This document shows positions 16,187-24,220 of a DNA stretch of 64,000 bases, one piece after another. This DNA comes from Geodermatophilaceae bacterium URHB0062. Its GTDB lineage: Bacteria; Actinomycetota; Actinomycetes; Mycobacteriales; Geodermatophilaceae. The notes beneath the pieces are model-generated. The model did no database searches. It was not told where the DNA came from and saw only the letters and a program-made list of their open reading frames with translations. Both the position numbers and the translations under genes were made by a program. The stretch spans positions 62,001-126,000 of the forward strand of contig JHVO01000012.1 of NCBI GenBank assembly GCA_000620185.1. The letters run 5' to 3'. How positions within the stretch are numbered: the first letter of the stretch is position 1; each line of letters starts with the position of its first letter.

Positions 16187-17721
16187 CGACCCAGGTGCCG
16201 GTAGCGGTGCAGCCGGCTGCGGAAGCGCTCGGTGTCGTCGCGGCCGAGGAGGCCCGCGAGCTCCTCGCCGAGCACCCGGCCGAGCCGCAGGCAGAACTCG
16301 GTCGGCTCGTCGGCGGCGTCGGGTCGCTCGGGGACGACGCGGTCGACGATGCCGGCGCGCCAGAGGTCGGTCGCCCGCACCCCCTGCGCCTGCGCCATCT
16401 CGCCGGCGTGGTCGACGTCGCGGTGCACGATCGCCGAGGCACCCTCCGGCGGCAGCGGTCCCAGCCACCCGTTGGCCGCGGCGAGCACGCGGTCGGCCGG
16501 CACGAGGGCCAGCGCGCCGCCGCCGGTGCCCTGGCCGAGCAGCACGGCCAGCGTCGGCGCCCGGAGCATGACGAGGTCGTGCAGGCACCGCGCGATCTCG
16601 CCGGCCATGCCGCCCTCCTCGGCCTCCCGGGAGAGCGCCGCCCCGGGGGTGTCGATGAGCGTGAGGAGAGGGAGCCGCAGCTCCGCGGCCAGGTGCATCC
16701 CGCGCCGGGCCTCCCGCAGCGCCGCCGGGCCGAGAGGTGCGGACATCGACTGCCCGCGCCGGTCCTGGCCGAGCACCACGCACGGCGCTCCGCCGAAGCG
16801 GGCCAGCGCCAGCAGCAGCCCGGGATCCTTCTCGCCGGCGCCGGTGCCGGACAGCCCCACGATGTCGGTGGCCGCGGTGCGCAGCAGCCGCCGCACGCCG
16901 GGCCGGTCGGGCCGCCGTGACGCGGTGACGACGTCCCAGGCGCTGCGGTGGTCCTCGGGGTCGTCGGCGTCGGTGCCGTCCTCCGGGGTCGGCCGCTCGG
17001 CGCCCCGCACGTCGAGGTGCCAGGTCTGCCGGGCGGCGAGCACGCGCAGCGCCCGGTCGGCGACGTCGGCGACCTCCTCGTGCGGGACGACGGCGTCGAT
17101 CAGACCGCGATCGGCGAGGTGCTCGGCGGTCTGCACGCCCTCGGGGAACCGCTCGCCGTAGAGCGCCTGGTAGACCCGCGGACCCAGGAACCCGATCGAC
17201 GCGCCGGGCTCGGCGATCGTCACGTGCCCGAGGGAGCCCCACGAGGCGAGGACGCCGCCGAACGTCGGATTGCGCAGGTAGACCAGGTACGGCAGCCCGG
17301 CCTCCTTGTGGCGGGCGATCGCCGCGGTGATGCCGATCATCTGGAGGAAGGCGACCGTGCCCTCCTGCATGCGCGTGCCACCGGACACCGGCGCGGCCAG
17401 CAGGGGCAGGCCCTCCTCGGTGGCCCGCTCGACCGCGGCGATCAGCCGCTCGGCGGCGGCCACCCCGATCGATCCCGCCAGGAAGCCGAACTCGCCGGCG
17501 ACCACCGCGACCCGGCGCCCCCGGAGGGTGCCCTCGCCGGTGATTATCGCCTCGTCCTGCCGGGTCTTCGCCGCGGCCTCGACCAGTTCCCGGGCGTAGT
17601 CGTCGTCGACCGCGCGCGGTGGCACGGGGGAGTCCCACGTGAGCCACGAGCCGGGGTCGAGCACGAGGTCGCGCAGGGTCCGTGCGTCCATCCGGGACGG
17701 GCGCGGTGCGGGGGTGCTCAT
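16183..17721 (-). CDS. Fused acyl-CoA carboxyltransferase (AccD-AccA type, AccD3-like)
   Basis: A 512-residue protein in which a beta-type carboxyltransferase half (about 20-260) is followed by an alpha-type half (about 270-505). Crotonase-fold hallmarks are visible in both: GFLAGSIGVAAAERLI, SGGTRMQEGTVAFLQM and SIGFLGPRVYQ in the first; LIDTPGAALS, QGTGGGALALVPADRV and EGASAIVHRD in the second. The N-terminal zinc ribbon of bacterial AccD is absent. The family moves a carboxyl group between biotin and an acyl-CoA. No biotin carboxylase or carrier gene lies nearby, so it must borrow one or act as a decarboxylase or transcarboxylase. Its ATG overlaps the stop of the CaiB-family gene (ATGA), so it belongs to that operon. 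Confidence 0.82.
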   Translation of the reverse strand: MSTPAPRPSRMDARTLRDLVLDPGSWLTWDSPVPPRAVDDDYARELVEAAAKTRQDEAIITGEGTLRGRRVAVVAGEFGFLAGSIGVAAAERLIAAVERATEEGLPLLAAPVSGGTRMQEGTVAFLQMIGITAAIARHKEAGLPYLVYLRNPTFGGVLASWGSLGHVTIAEPGASIGFLGPRVYQALYGERFPEGVQTAEHLADRGLIDAVVPHEEVADVADRALRVLAARQTWHLDVRGAERPTPEDGTDADDPEDHRSAWDVVTASRRPDRPGVRRLLRTAATDIVGLSGTGAGEKDPGLLLALARFGGAPCVVLGQDRRGQSMSAPLGPAALREARRGMHLAAELRLPLLTLIDTPGAALSREAEEGGMAGEIARCLHDLVMLRAPTLAVLLGQGTGGGALALVPADRVLAAANGWLGPLPPEGASAIVHRDVDHAGEMAQAQGVRATDLWRAGIVDRVVPERPDAADEPTEFCLRLGRVLGEELAGLLGRDDTERFRSRLHRYRHLGR

Positions 17722-18950
17722 GTCGCGTCCCCCGAGCCCGACAGCCAGGCGCGGATCGCGTCGCCGTCGGCACCCAGGACCGGGGGAGCGGTGTGCGCCC
17801 GGCGCGTGGTCTCGGTCTCGCCGTCCGGACCCGGCGCGAAGAACCGCAGGGGTGGCCCGGGCAGCGAGAGCCGGCCCGCGGTCGCGTGCTCCACGTCGAC
17901 GAGCAGCCCCTGGGACAGGGTCTGCTCCCAGGCGTAGACCTCGTCGAGGGTGCGCACCTTGCCGGCCGGCACACCCGCCTTGTCGAGGCGGGCCAGCAGC
18001 TCCTCGGCCGGGATGTCGGCGAAGGCGCCCTCGAGCAGTTCGATTACCCGCTCCCGGTTGCCGACCCGCTCGCCGTTGGTGGCCAGACCCGGTGCCTCGG
18101 GGTCGAAGCCGAACTCGGCGCAGAGCCGGCGCCACAGTCCCTCGGAACCGCAGGAGAGCTGCACGCTCCCGTCGGCGCAGTGGAACAGGCCGTACGGCGC
18201 GATCGCCGGGTGGTGGTTGCCCTGCCCGCGGTTGACCTGACCGCCCACCGTGTACGCCGTGCCCTGGAAGGCGTGGACGCCGACGACGGCGGCGAGCAGC
18301 GACGTGCGGACCACCTGCCCTCGCCCTGTCCGCTCGCGTTCCAGCAGCGCGGCCAGCACGCCGTACGCGCCGTACATGCCCGCCAGCAGGTCGCCGATCG
18401 GCACACCCACCTTCTGCGGGTCGTCGGGGCCGGACCCGGTGAGGGACATGAGGCCCGCCTCGCCCTGGGCGATCTGGTCGTAGCCGGCCCGCTGACCCTC
18501 CGGGCCGTCGTGGCCGAATCCGCTGATGGCCAGGGTGACCAGCCGCGGGTTCAGCTCGGCCAGCACGTCGGTGCCGAACCCGAGTCGGGCGAGCGTTCCC
18601 GGCCGGAAGTTCTCCATGAGCACGTCGGCCCGGCGGAGCAGCTCGGTGAGCACCTCCTTGTCGGCGGCGTCCTTGAGGTCGAGGGTGATCGACTCCTTGT
18701 TGCGGTTCGCCGAGAAGAAGTACGTCGACTCGCGGCCGCCGGTCTGTGCCGTCTCGCCCGCCCCACCACCCCCGGGCCATACGAACGGTGGTCCCCAGCC
18801 GCGGCTGTCGTCGCCGCTGCCCGGGCTCTCCACCTTGATCACACGGGCGCCGAGGTCGCCCAGCATCATCCCGGCGTGCGGCCCGGCGAGGGCTCGGGTC
18901 AGGTCGACCACGAGCGTTCCGGAGAGTGGGCCCTGAGTTCTGTCGGTCAT
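17718..18950 (-). CDS. CaiB/BaiF-family (class III) CoA-transferase-like protein
   Basis: A 410-residue family III fold protein: VVDLTRALAGPHAGMMLGD at the start, RVIKVESPGSGDDSR, NRNKESITLDL, YDQIAQGEAGLMSLTG, VGVPIGDLLAGMYGAYG. Canonical members carry a catalytic aspartate in an SLLDA-type motif. Here the aligned segment reads TSLLAA with alanine at 220, so the usual aspartyl-CoA intermediate may not form. Two starts are possible: 18950 has GAGGA ten bases upstream and is preferred, while 18959 has it only one base away. It lies a few bases after the MatC-like gene and overlaps the carboxyltransferase gene, so the three are one operon. Confidence 0.82.
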   Translation of the reverse strand: MTDRTQGPLSGTLVVDLTRALAGPHAGMMLGDLGARVIKVESPGSGDDSRGWGPPFVWPGGGGAGETAQTGGRESTYFFSANRNKESITLDLKDAADKEVLTELLRRADVLMENFRPGTLARLGFGTDVLAELNPRLVTLAISGFGHDGPEGQRAGYDQIAQGEAGLMSLTGSGPDDPQKVGVPIGDLLAGMYGAYGVLAALLERERTGRGQVVRTSLLAAVVGVHAFQGTAYTVGGQVNRGQGNHHPAIAPYGLFHCADGSVQLSCGSEGLWRRLCAEFGFDPEAPGLATNGERVGNRERVIELLEGAFADIPAEELLARLDKAGVPAGKVRTLDEVYAWEQTLSQGLLVDVEHATAGRLSLPGPPLRFFAPGPDGETETTRRAHTAPPVLGADGDAIRAWLSGSGDAT

Positions 18951-18963
18951 CGGGTGCATGTCC

Positions 18964-20349
18964 TCAGATCCAACCGGGGACCACGACGGCCGCCCAGACG
19001 AGCAGCGGTCCGGCCAGCGTGACCAGCACGCTGTAGGAGAGGACCTGCTTGTAGTACTTCTCCTCGCTGATCGTGTCAGGGCGGTTGGCCACCATCAATG
19101 CCCCGTTGGTGGAGAAGGGGCTGACGTCGACGATCGTCGAGGACACCGCGAGGGCGGCAACCACGGCGACGGCGCTGACGTCACCGGTCGCGATCAGCGG
19201 GATCGAGATCGGGACGATGATCGGCAGCAGCGCGGTGGACGAGGCGAAAGCCGAGGTGATCCCGCCGACGTAGCAGAGAACGAGGGCGCCGATGAGGACC
19301 GTGCCGAGGCCCGCCGCCCACGTGCCGACCGCCTGCGGCGCACCCGCAGCGTTCAGGATCGTCGCGAAGCAGCTGACGCCGGCGACCAGCAGCACGGTCG
19401 GCCACGCGATCTGCTTGATGGCGCCCTTCTGCTCTTTCGGGAACAGCGCGGTCAGGATGACTGCGGCGGTGATCGCGGCGAAACCGATGTTGCGCTCGAA
19501 GACGAGCGCCACGAATGCGACGGCCACGAAGGCGACGAGCGTGATGATCTGATCGGTGAGGCGTCGGCGGGCCATCTGCGCATCGACGCGAGTCTCGGTC
19601 GTCGTGGCGCCGCTCGTCTGCGTGAGGGTGCCGCCGCCCCCGTGGGAACCGGCCGGCGTCGCGCTGCCGGCCGCCCGGCCGGCGACCGCGCCGCCGGGGA
19701 GATCCTCGAACCCGTCGCCGAACTCGCCGGGAACTGCGCGGCGGGACATCAACTCCCGGCCTCCCAGTGCGAAGAAAAGGGCGATCGCGATGGCCAGGTT
19801 GATCAGCAGGCTCGTGAAGAAGATGGCGCCCTCGTTGACGGGCAGGTCGTTCTCGGCCATGACGGAGTTCGTGATGACCCCGTAGATGCTGATCGGCGAG
19901 AAGCCGCCGGCCTGCGCTCCGTGCACCACCAGCATGCCCATCAGGAGGGGGCTGATCCGGTGCCGACCGGCGAACCCGAGCGCGATCGGGCCGATGATCG
20001 CGCAGGCCGCGGGGCTGGCCGCCCCGATGGCCGTGAGAACGCCGGTCACGGCGAACATCACCCAGGGAATGAGCGCGACCCGACCGCCGACGGCGCGCAC
20101 TGCGCCCCGCACGATCAGGTCGACGGTCCCGTTGTTCCGGGCGATCGCGAACAGGTACGTGACGCCGACGAGCGTGAGGATGAGGTCCCCGCTCATCCCC
20201 CCGATGATCTCTTTCTCGTCGAGCCCGAGTGCGTAGACCCCCACGAGCCACGCGGCGACGAAGCCCAGCGCCCCCATGTTGATCGGCAACACGGTGCCGA
20301 TGACGAACAGTGCGATGAGAGCAAGGATCGAGATCAGTTCAGGTGACAT
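18964..20349 (-). CDS. MatC-like dicarboxylate (malonate-type) carrier
   Basis: A 461-residue membrane protein with about 11-12 hydrophobic segments. The N-terminal part (PELISILALIALFVIGT, MGALGFVAAWLVGVY, GDLILTLVGVTYLF) has the MatC N-terminal pattern, and the later part has the GGITSAFASSTALLP and VDVSPFSTNGAL motifs of anion/dicarboxylate carriers. A hydrophilic loop of about 60 residues rich in Gly, Ser and Thr splits the two halves. Rhizobial MatC imports malonate; the substrate here is inferred only. ATG 20349 has AAGGACC upstream. It is the first gene of the operon with the CaiB-family and carboxyltransferase genes, divergent from a FadR-type regulator. Confidence 0.8.
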   Translation of the reverse strand: MSPELISILALIALFVIGTVLPINMGALGFVAAWLVGVYALGLDEKEIIGGMSGDLILTLVGVTYLFAIARNNGTVDLIVRGAVRAVGGRVALIPWVMFAVTGVLTAIGAASPAACAIIGPIALGFAGRHRISPLLMGMLVVHGAQAGGFSPISIYGVITNSVMAENDLPVNEGAIFFTSLLINLAIAIALFFALGGRELMSRRAVPGEFGDGFEDLPGGAVAGRAAGSATPAGSHGGGGTLTQTSGATTTETRVDAQMARRRLTDQIITLVAFVAVAFVALVFERNIGFAAITAAVILTALFPKEQKGAIKQIAWPTVLLVAGVSCFATILNAAGAPQAVGTWAAGLGTVLIGALVLCYVGGITSAFASSTALLPIIVPISIPLIATGDVSAVAVVAALAVSSTIVDVSPFSTNGALMVANRPDTISEEKYYKQVLSYSVLVTLAGPLLVWAAVVVPGWI

Positions 20350-20407
20350 GGTGCGGTCCTTGGATCGGGGCCGAGAGTGGCCCGGGGCGGCGGGCCGGAC
20401 TGGGGCG

Positions 20408-20455
20408 TGGCTCACCCATATGGATCAGTGGCCTAGCCAATAGTGGTGTGAGCCA
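20408..20455. promoter_or_regulatory. Candidate operator between the carrier and FadR-type genes
   Basis: Two nested inverted repeats: outer arms TGGCTCAC (20408-20415) and GTGAGCCA (20448-20455), and a central TGGCctaGCCA palindrome at 20429-20439. GntR/FadR proteins bind short palindromes of this sort as dimers. The site lies between the divergent starts at 20349 and 20476, as expected for autoregulation plus control of the operon. Confidence 0.45.
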
Positions 20456-20463
20456 TCTGTCAA

Positions 20464-20469
20464 TAGGAT
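20464..20469 (+). promoter_or_regulatory. -10 box TAGGAT, leaderless arrangement
   Basis: TAGGAT, six bases, then ATG 20476. It begins nine bases after the outer arm of the candidate operator. Confidence 0.5.
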
Positions 20470-20475
20470 CCTGGC

Positions 20476-21177
20476 ATGACTGCTGAGGGCGGGCTCCGGC
20501 CGGTTCAGCGCCCCCGTCTCTACGAGCAGGTGGTGCAGCAACTGCTCGCCTGGTCGCGGTCGAGCGGGCTGGGCCCGGGGGACCGGCTGCCGCCGGAGCG
20601 CGAACTGGCGGCCCGCCTGGGGGTCAGCCGCGCCACACTCGCGCAGGCCCTCGTCGCGCTGGAGGTGACCGGCGTCGTCTCCGTCCGGCACGGCGACGGT
20701 ACCGTCCTGCTCGCCGAGCCGCGGGTCGAGGCGGTGCTCGCCGCGCTGCGGGAACGCCGGGACGACCTCGGCGAGGTCATCGAGGCGCGCAAGGCGCTGG
20801 AGGTGCGGCTCGCCGCCCTGGCCGCGCGTCGCCGCACCGAAGCGGACCTGGCCGCCATCGAGGACGCGCTCGCCGCGATGGCCGACGACGTCGAGCAGGG
20901 TGGACGCGGCGTCCAGGGCGACGAGCGGTTTCACGCGGCGGTGACCGCGGCGGGGCACTCGCCGCTGCTGGCGCGGCTCATGGACGAGATCGCCGACCTC
21001 ATCCGCGAGAGCCGGATCGAGTCGCTGTCGCAGCACGGGCGGCCGGCCCGTTCACTGGCGGGGCATCGCGCCATCGCCGACGCCGTCCGCGCCGGCGACC
21101 CGGACGCGGCCGCGGCCGCCATGCTCGCGCACATCGAGCTCGTGTCCGACGTCCCCCTCCTTGCGCCGGAGGACTGA
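20476..21177 (+). CDS. GntR-family (FadR subfamily) transcriptional regulator
   Basis: A 233-residue regulator. The N-terminal winged helix-turn-helix contains GDRLPPERELAARLGVSRATLAQAL. The all-helical FCD ligand-binding domain spans about 75-225 with EARKALEVRLAALAARR and FHAAVTAAGHSPLL, where conserved His/Asp residues usually bind a metal and an organic acid. FadR-type regulators commonly sense carboxylic acids. Divergent from the MatC-like carrier, it most likely controls the carrier/CaiB/carboxyltransferase operon through the palindromes at 20408-20455. Confidence 0.9.
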   Translation: MTAEGGLRPVQRPRLYEQVVQQLLAWSRSSGLGPGDRLPPERELAARLGVSRATLAQALVALEVTGVVSVRHGDGTVLLAEPRVEAVLAALRERRDDLGEVIEARKALEVRLAALAARRRTEADLAAIEDALAAMADDVEQGGRGVQGDERFHAAVTAAGHSPLLARLMDEIADLIRESRIESLSQHGRPARSLAGHRAIADAVRAGDPDAAAAAMLAHIELVSDVPLLAPED

Positions 21178-21182
21178 GCCGG

Positions 21183-21779
21183 TCAGGCCCCGGGCGACCG
21201 CAGTTCCTGCCAGCCGCCCGAAGGGGTGACGACGGCGGACACCGGCTGGTCGTGGGCCTCGATGGGCAGCTCGTCGAGCAACTCGTCGTCGAACACGAGC
21301 GCGACCAGCACCGCGTCCGCACGCACGTGCTGCAGCGCCCGGTCGTAGTAGCCGCCACCTCGGCCCAGCCGTGCGCCGTCCCGGGCCACCGCCAGCGCCG
21401 GCACCACGACCACGTCCGCGGTGCCGATCGCCGTCGGCCCGAGGCGGGGCCCGACGGGTTCCAGGAGCCCGAACCGACCGGGGGCCAGCCGCCCGGTGTC
21501 GACCGCCCACCGCAGTTCACGTCCGGACTCGGGCACCACCGGGAGCAGGATCCGGAGCCCGAGCTGGGTGAAGGCCGCCGGCAGCCGCCCGTACCCCAGC
21601 TCGGTCTCGTCGGGGGCGAACGCCGCGACGGCTCGCGCCCCGCGCAGGCCCCGGAGCAGCGCCGTCGTCGCCGCGGCGCTCGCCGCGGCGCGTTCGGCGG
21701 CGGGTCGTGCGCGACGGCGGGCGACCATCCGCTCGCGCAGCGCGTTCTTGGCGGCGCCGGTGTCGGGCGGGGAGGTCAC
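21183..21779 (-). CDS. 5-formyltetrahydrofolate cyclo-ligase
   Basis: A 198-residue 5-FCL/MTHFS. N-terminal basic region KNALRERMVARRRAR contacts ATP. The middle has AAFAPDETELGY, and the signature LGRGGGYYDRAL near residue 138-150 binds ATP-magnesium. It converts 5-formyl-THF to 5,10-methenyl-THF with ATP hydrolysis, returning folate to the one-carbon pool. The GTG start at 21779 follows TAGCCT (21791-21786) by six bases. It is divergent from galU with back-to-back promoters and convergent with the FadR-type gene. Confidence 0.92.
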   Translation of the reverse strand: MTSPPDTGAAKNALRERMVARRRARPAAERAAASAAATTALLRGLRGARAVAAFAPDETELGYGRLPAAFTQLGLRILLPVVPESGRELRWAVDTGRLAPGRFGLLEPVGPRLGPTAIGTADVVVVPALAVARDGARLGRGGGYYDRALQHVRADAVLVALVFDDELLDELPIEAHDQPVSAVVTPSGGWQELRSPGA

Positions 21780-21785
21780 AGCCGC

Positions 21786-21799
21786 AGGCTAGCTAGGCT
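21786..21799. promoter_or_regulatory. Back-to-back -10 boxes for 5-FCL and galU
   Basis: Minus-strand TAGCCT (21791-21786) and plus-strand TAGGCT (21794-21799) are separated by two bases. Each is exactly six bases from its start codon (GTG 21779, ATG 21806). Both genes would be leaderless and the two promoters cannot be occupied at once. Confidence 0.55.
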
Positions 21800-21805
21800 G
21801 CCGCC

Positions 21806-22738
21806 ATGTCGAGCCTCAGCTCCCGACCGGCACGCAAGGCCGTGATCCCCGTGGCGGGGATGGGCACCCGGTTCCTGCCGGCCACCAAGGCCGTGCCGAA
21901 AGAGCTCCTGCCCGTGGTCGACCGGCCGGCGCTCGAGTACATCGTCGAGGAGGCGGCCCGCGCCGGCCTGCCCGAGGTGCTCATGGTCACCGGGCGCAAC
22001 AAGGGCGCCATCGAGGACTTCTTCGACCGCACCCCGGAGCTGGAGACGGCGCTGGAGAAGAAGGGCGACGCCGATCGGCTGGCCGCCGTGCAGTCCTCCA
22101 CCGAGGTCGCCCAGGTGCACTTCGTCCGCCAGGGGGAGGCCAAGGGTCTCGGCCACGCCGTCCTGCAGGCCGCGGCCTTCGTCGGTGACGAGCCGTTCGC
22201 CGTCCTGCTCGGCGACGACATCATCGACGCCCGGGACCACCTGCTCGAGCACATGCTCGCCGTCCAGGCCGAGCACGGCGGTTCGGTCATCGCGCTGCTC
22301 GACGTGGGCATGGAGAACATCGACAAGTACGGCGCCGTGGCGGTCGAGCCCGGCACGCAGACCGCCATGGACGGCGACGAGGTCGTCACCGTGACCGGGC
22401 TGGTCGAGAAGCCACCGGTCGACGAGGCCCCGAGCAGCCTGGCCATCATCGGCCGCTACGTGCTCGCGCCCGAGGTCTTCGACGTGCTCCGTGAGACCGC
22501 CCCCGGCCGGGGCGGCGAGATCCAGCTGACCGACGCGCTGGCCACCCTCGTCGCCCGCGGCGAGCCGCTGCACGGCGTCGTCTTCAGCGGGCGGCGCTAC
22601 GACACCGGCGACCGGCTCGACTACCTCAAGGCGGTCATCCAGCTGGCCTCCGAACGCGACGACCTGGGGCCGCCGCTGCGCAGCTGGCTGCACGAGTTCG
22701 TGGCCACGCTGCCCGCGGAGGGCGCGTCGTCGTCCTGA
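21806..22738 (+). CDS. galU: UTP-glucose-1-phosphate uridylyltransferase
   Basis: A 310-residue nucleotidyltransferase. The start carries AVIPVAGMGTRFLPATKAVPKELLPVVDRP, here in pieces: GMGTRFLP binds UTP and KELLPV the phosphates. Further GalU blocks are FAVLLGDDIID, GLVEKPPVDEAPS, GRYVL and GGEIQLTDAL. It makes UDP-glucose from UTP and glucose-1-phosphate for cell-envelope glycans, trehalose and capsule. ATG 21806 with TAGGCT six bases upstream. The order galU, glp/moeA, rimJ-like, glpR is conserved in actinobacteria. Confidence 0.95.
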   Translation: MSSLSSRPARKAVIPVAGMGTRFLPATKAVPKELLPVVDRPALEYIVEEAARAGLPEVLMVTGRNKGAIEDFFDRTPELETALEKKGDADRLAAVQSSTEVAQVHFVRQGEAKGLGHAVLQAAAFVGDEPFAVLLGDDIIDARDHLLEHMLAVQAEHGGSVIALLDVGMENIDKYGAVAVEPGTQTAMDGDEVVTVTGLVEKPPVDEAPSSLAIIGRYVLAPEVFDVLRETAPGRGGEIQLTDALATLVARGEPLHGVVFSGRRYDTGDRLDYLKAVIQLASERDDLGPPLRSWLHEFVATLPAEGASSS

Positions 22739-22835
22739 CGGGGCCTGGTAGGGGGCACCATCGGGCGCCGGGGCACCAGTTCGGACCCGCAACGGGGCCG
22801 ACGGTGCCGCACAGGCCGATACCGGCGGAGCGACG

Positions 22836-24212
22836 GTGGTGAGGATGACCGGCCAGATGGACGGCACGGACAACACGGACGGGGAGTTCCGGGGATACCG
22901 GGACACCGCAGCGGTGGACGTGGTCCCGTCACCACGCGCGGTCCCGGGTGACTCGGCGCCGGTCGCCCTGCTGCCGGAGGCGGAACCGGTGCGGGCGGTG
23001 GAGCGCCAGCTCGACGAGATCCTCGCCGCGGTGCCCGAGGTCGACCCCATCGAGCTCGCCGTCCTCGACGCGCAGGGCCTGCTCTGCGCCGAGGAGGTCA
23101 TCAGCCAGCGCGCCCTGCCGGCGTTCGACCAGGCGGCCCTCGACGGGTACGCGGTCCGGGCGGACGACGTGGTCGGGGCGAGCCCGCGTGCGCCGATCGA
23201 CCTGGCCGTCGTGGGGGAGAGCCTGGCCGGTGCGAGCGCGCCCTCCTCGATCGGCCCCGGGATGGCGCTGAAGGTGAGCGCCGGGGCGATGCTCCCGGCC
23301 GGTGCCGACGCCGTCGTCCCCGCCGTGTGGACCGACCAGGGGGCCGTGCGCGTCGGGGTGCACGCCGGGCCGCCGGCCGGCAGCTACGTGCGCCGCGCCG
23401 GGGACGACGTCGCGCCGGGCGACCCGGCCGTGCAGGTGGGCACGCCCATCGGGCCGGCGCAGATCAGCCTGCTGGCGGCCGTCGGACGGGAGCGCGTGCT
23501 GGTCCGCCCGCGCCCGCGGATCGCGGTCCTGTGCGCGGGCACCGAACTGGTCGACGTGGGCACCGCGCCGGCGCCGGGCCAGGTCGTCGACGTCAACAGC
23601 TACGCGCTCGCCGCCGCCGCCCGGGATGCCGGCGCGGAGGCCTACCGCTCGGGCATCCTGCCGACGGACCGGCGCCGGCTGACCGAGGTCCTCGAGAGCC
23701 AGCTGCTGCGCAGCGACCTGGTGCTCATCGCCGGCACCTTCGCCAGCGGCGGCTTCGACGTCGTCCAGGAGGTGCTGGCCGAGCTGGGGGAGATGCGCTT
23801 CGGGCAGGTGACGATGCATCCCGGTCCCGCGCAGGGCTTCGGGCGGCTGGGGCGCGACAAGATCCCGGTCATCTGCGTGCCCGGCGAGCCGGTGGCCGCG
23901 CTGGTCTCCTTCGAGGTCTTCGTGCGGCCGGCGATCCGCCTCATGCTCGGCAAGCGCCAGCTGTTCCGGCGCACGGTGCAGGCGATCGCCGGCCAGCCGC
24001 TGGCCTCGCCGCTGGGTTACCGCCAGTACCTGCACGGCACGGTCATGCGCCACCCCGACGGCGGGTACGTGGTGGAGCCGGTGGGCGACGGCACGGACGC
24101 GCTGCTCGCCCGGATGGCGCGCGCCAACTGCCTGATCGTCATCGACGAGGACGTCACCGAGGTCGCCGCCGGCGGGCTGGTGACCGTCATGCCGCTGCTC
24201 CTGGGCGGCTGA
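22836..24212 (+). CDS. glp: MoeA/gephyrin-like protein (Glp)
   Basis: A 458-residue protein with an unconserved N-terminal extension of about 60 residues followed by the MoeA core. Blocks include RALPAFDQAALDGYAVR, GAMLPAGADAVVP, the MogA-like domain with VLCAGTELVD, VDVNSYALAAAARDAGAE, GQVTMHPGPAQGFG and CVPGEPVAALVSFEVF. MoeA inserts molybdate into the pterin cofactor. In Corynebacteriales the MoeA-like protein beside galU and rimJ, called Glp, instead joins the divisome with the membrane protein GlpR; the glpR-type gene here (25018) supports that reading. GTG 22836 has GGAG upstream; GTG 22839 or ATG 22845 are alternatives. No other molybdopterin gene is present. Confidence 0.85.
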   Translation: MVRMTGQMDGTDNTDGEFRGYRDTAAVDVVPSPRAVPGDSAPVALLPEAEPVRAVERQLDEILAAVPEVDPIELAVLDAQGLLCAEEVISQRALPAFDQAALDGYAVRADDVVGASPRAPIDLAVVGESLAGASAPSSIGPGMALKVSAGAMLPAGADAVVPAVWTDQGAVRVGVHAGPPAGSYVRRAGDDVAPGDPAVQVGTPIGPAQISLLAAVGRERVLVRPRPRIAVLCAGTELVDVGTAPAPGQVVDVNSYALAAAARDAGAEAYRSGILPTDRRRLTEVLESQLLRSDLVLIAGTFASGGFDVVQEVLAELGEMRFGQVTMHPGPAQGFGRLGRDKIPVICVPGEPVAALVSFEVFVRPAIRLMLGKRQLFRRTVQAIAGQPLASPLGYRQYLHGTVMRHPDGGYVVEPVGDGTDALLARMARANCLIVIDEDVTEVAAGGLVTVMPLLLGG

Positions 24213-24220
24213 GCCCGCCC

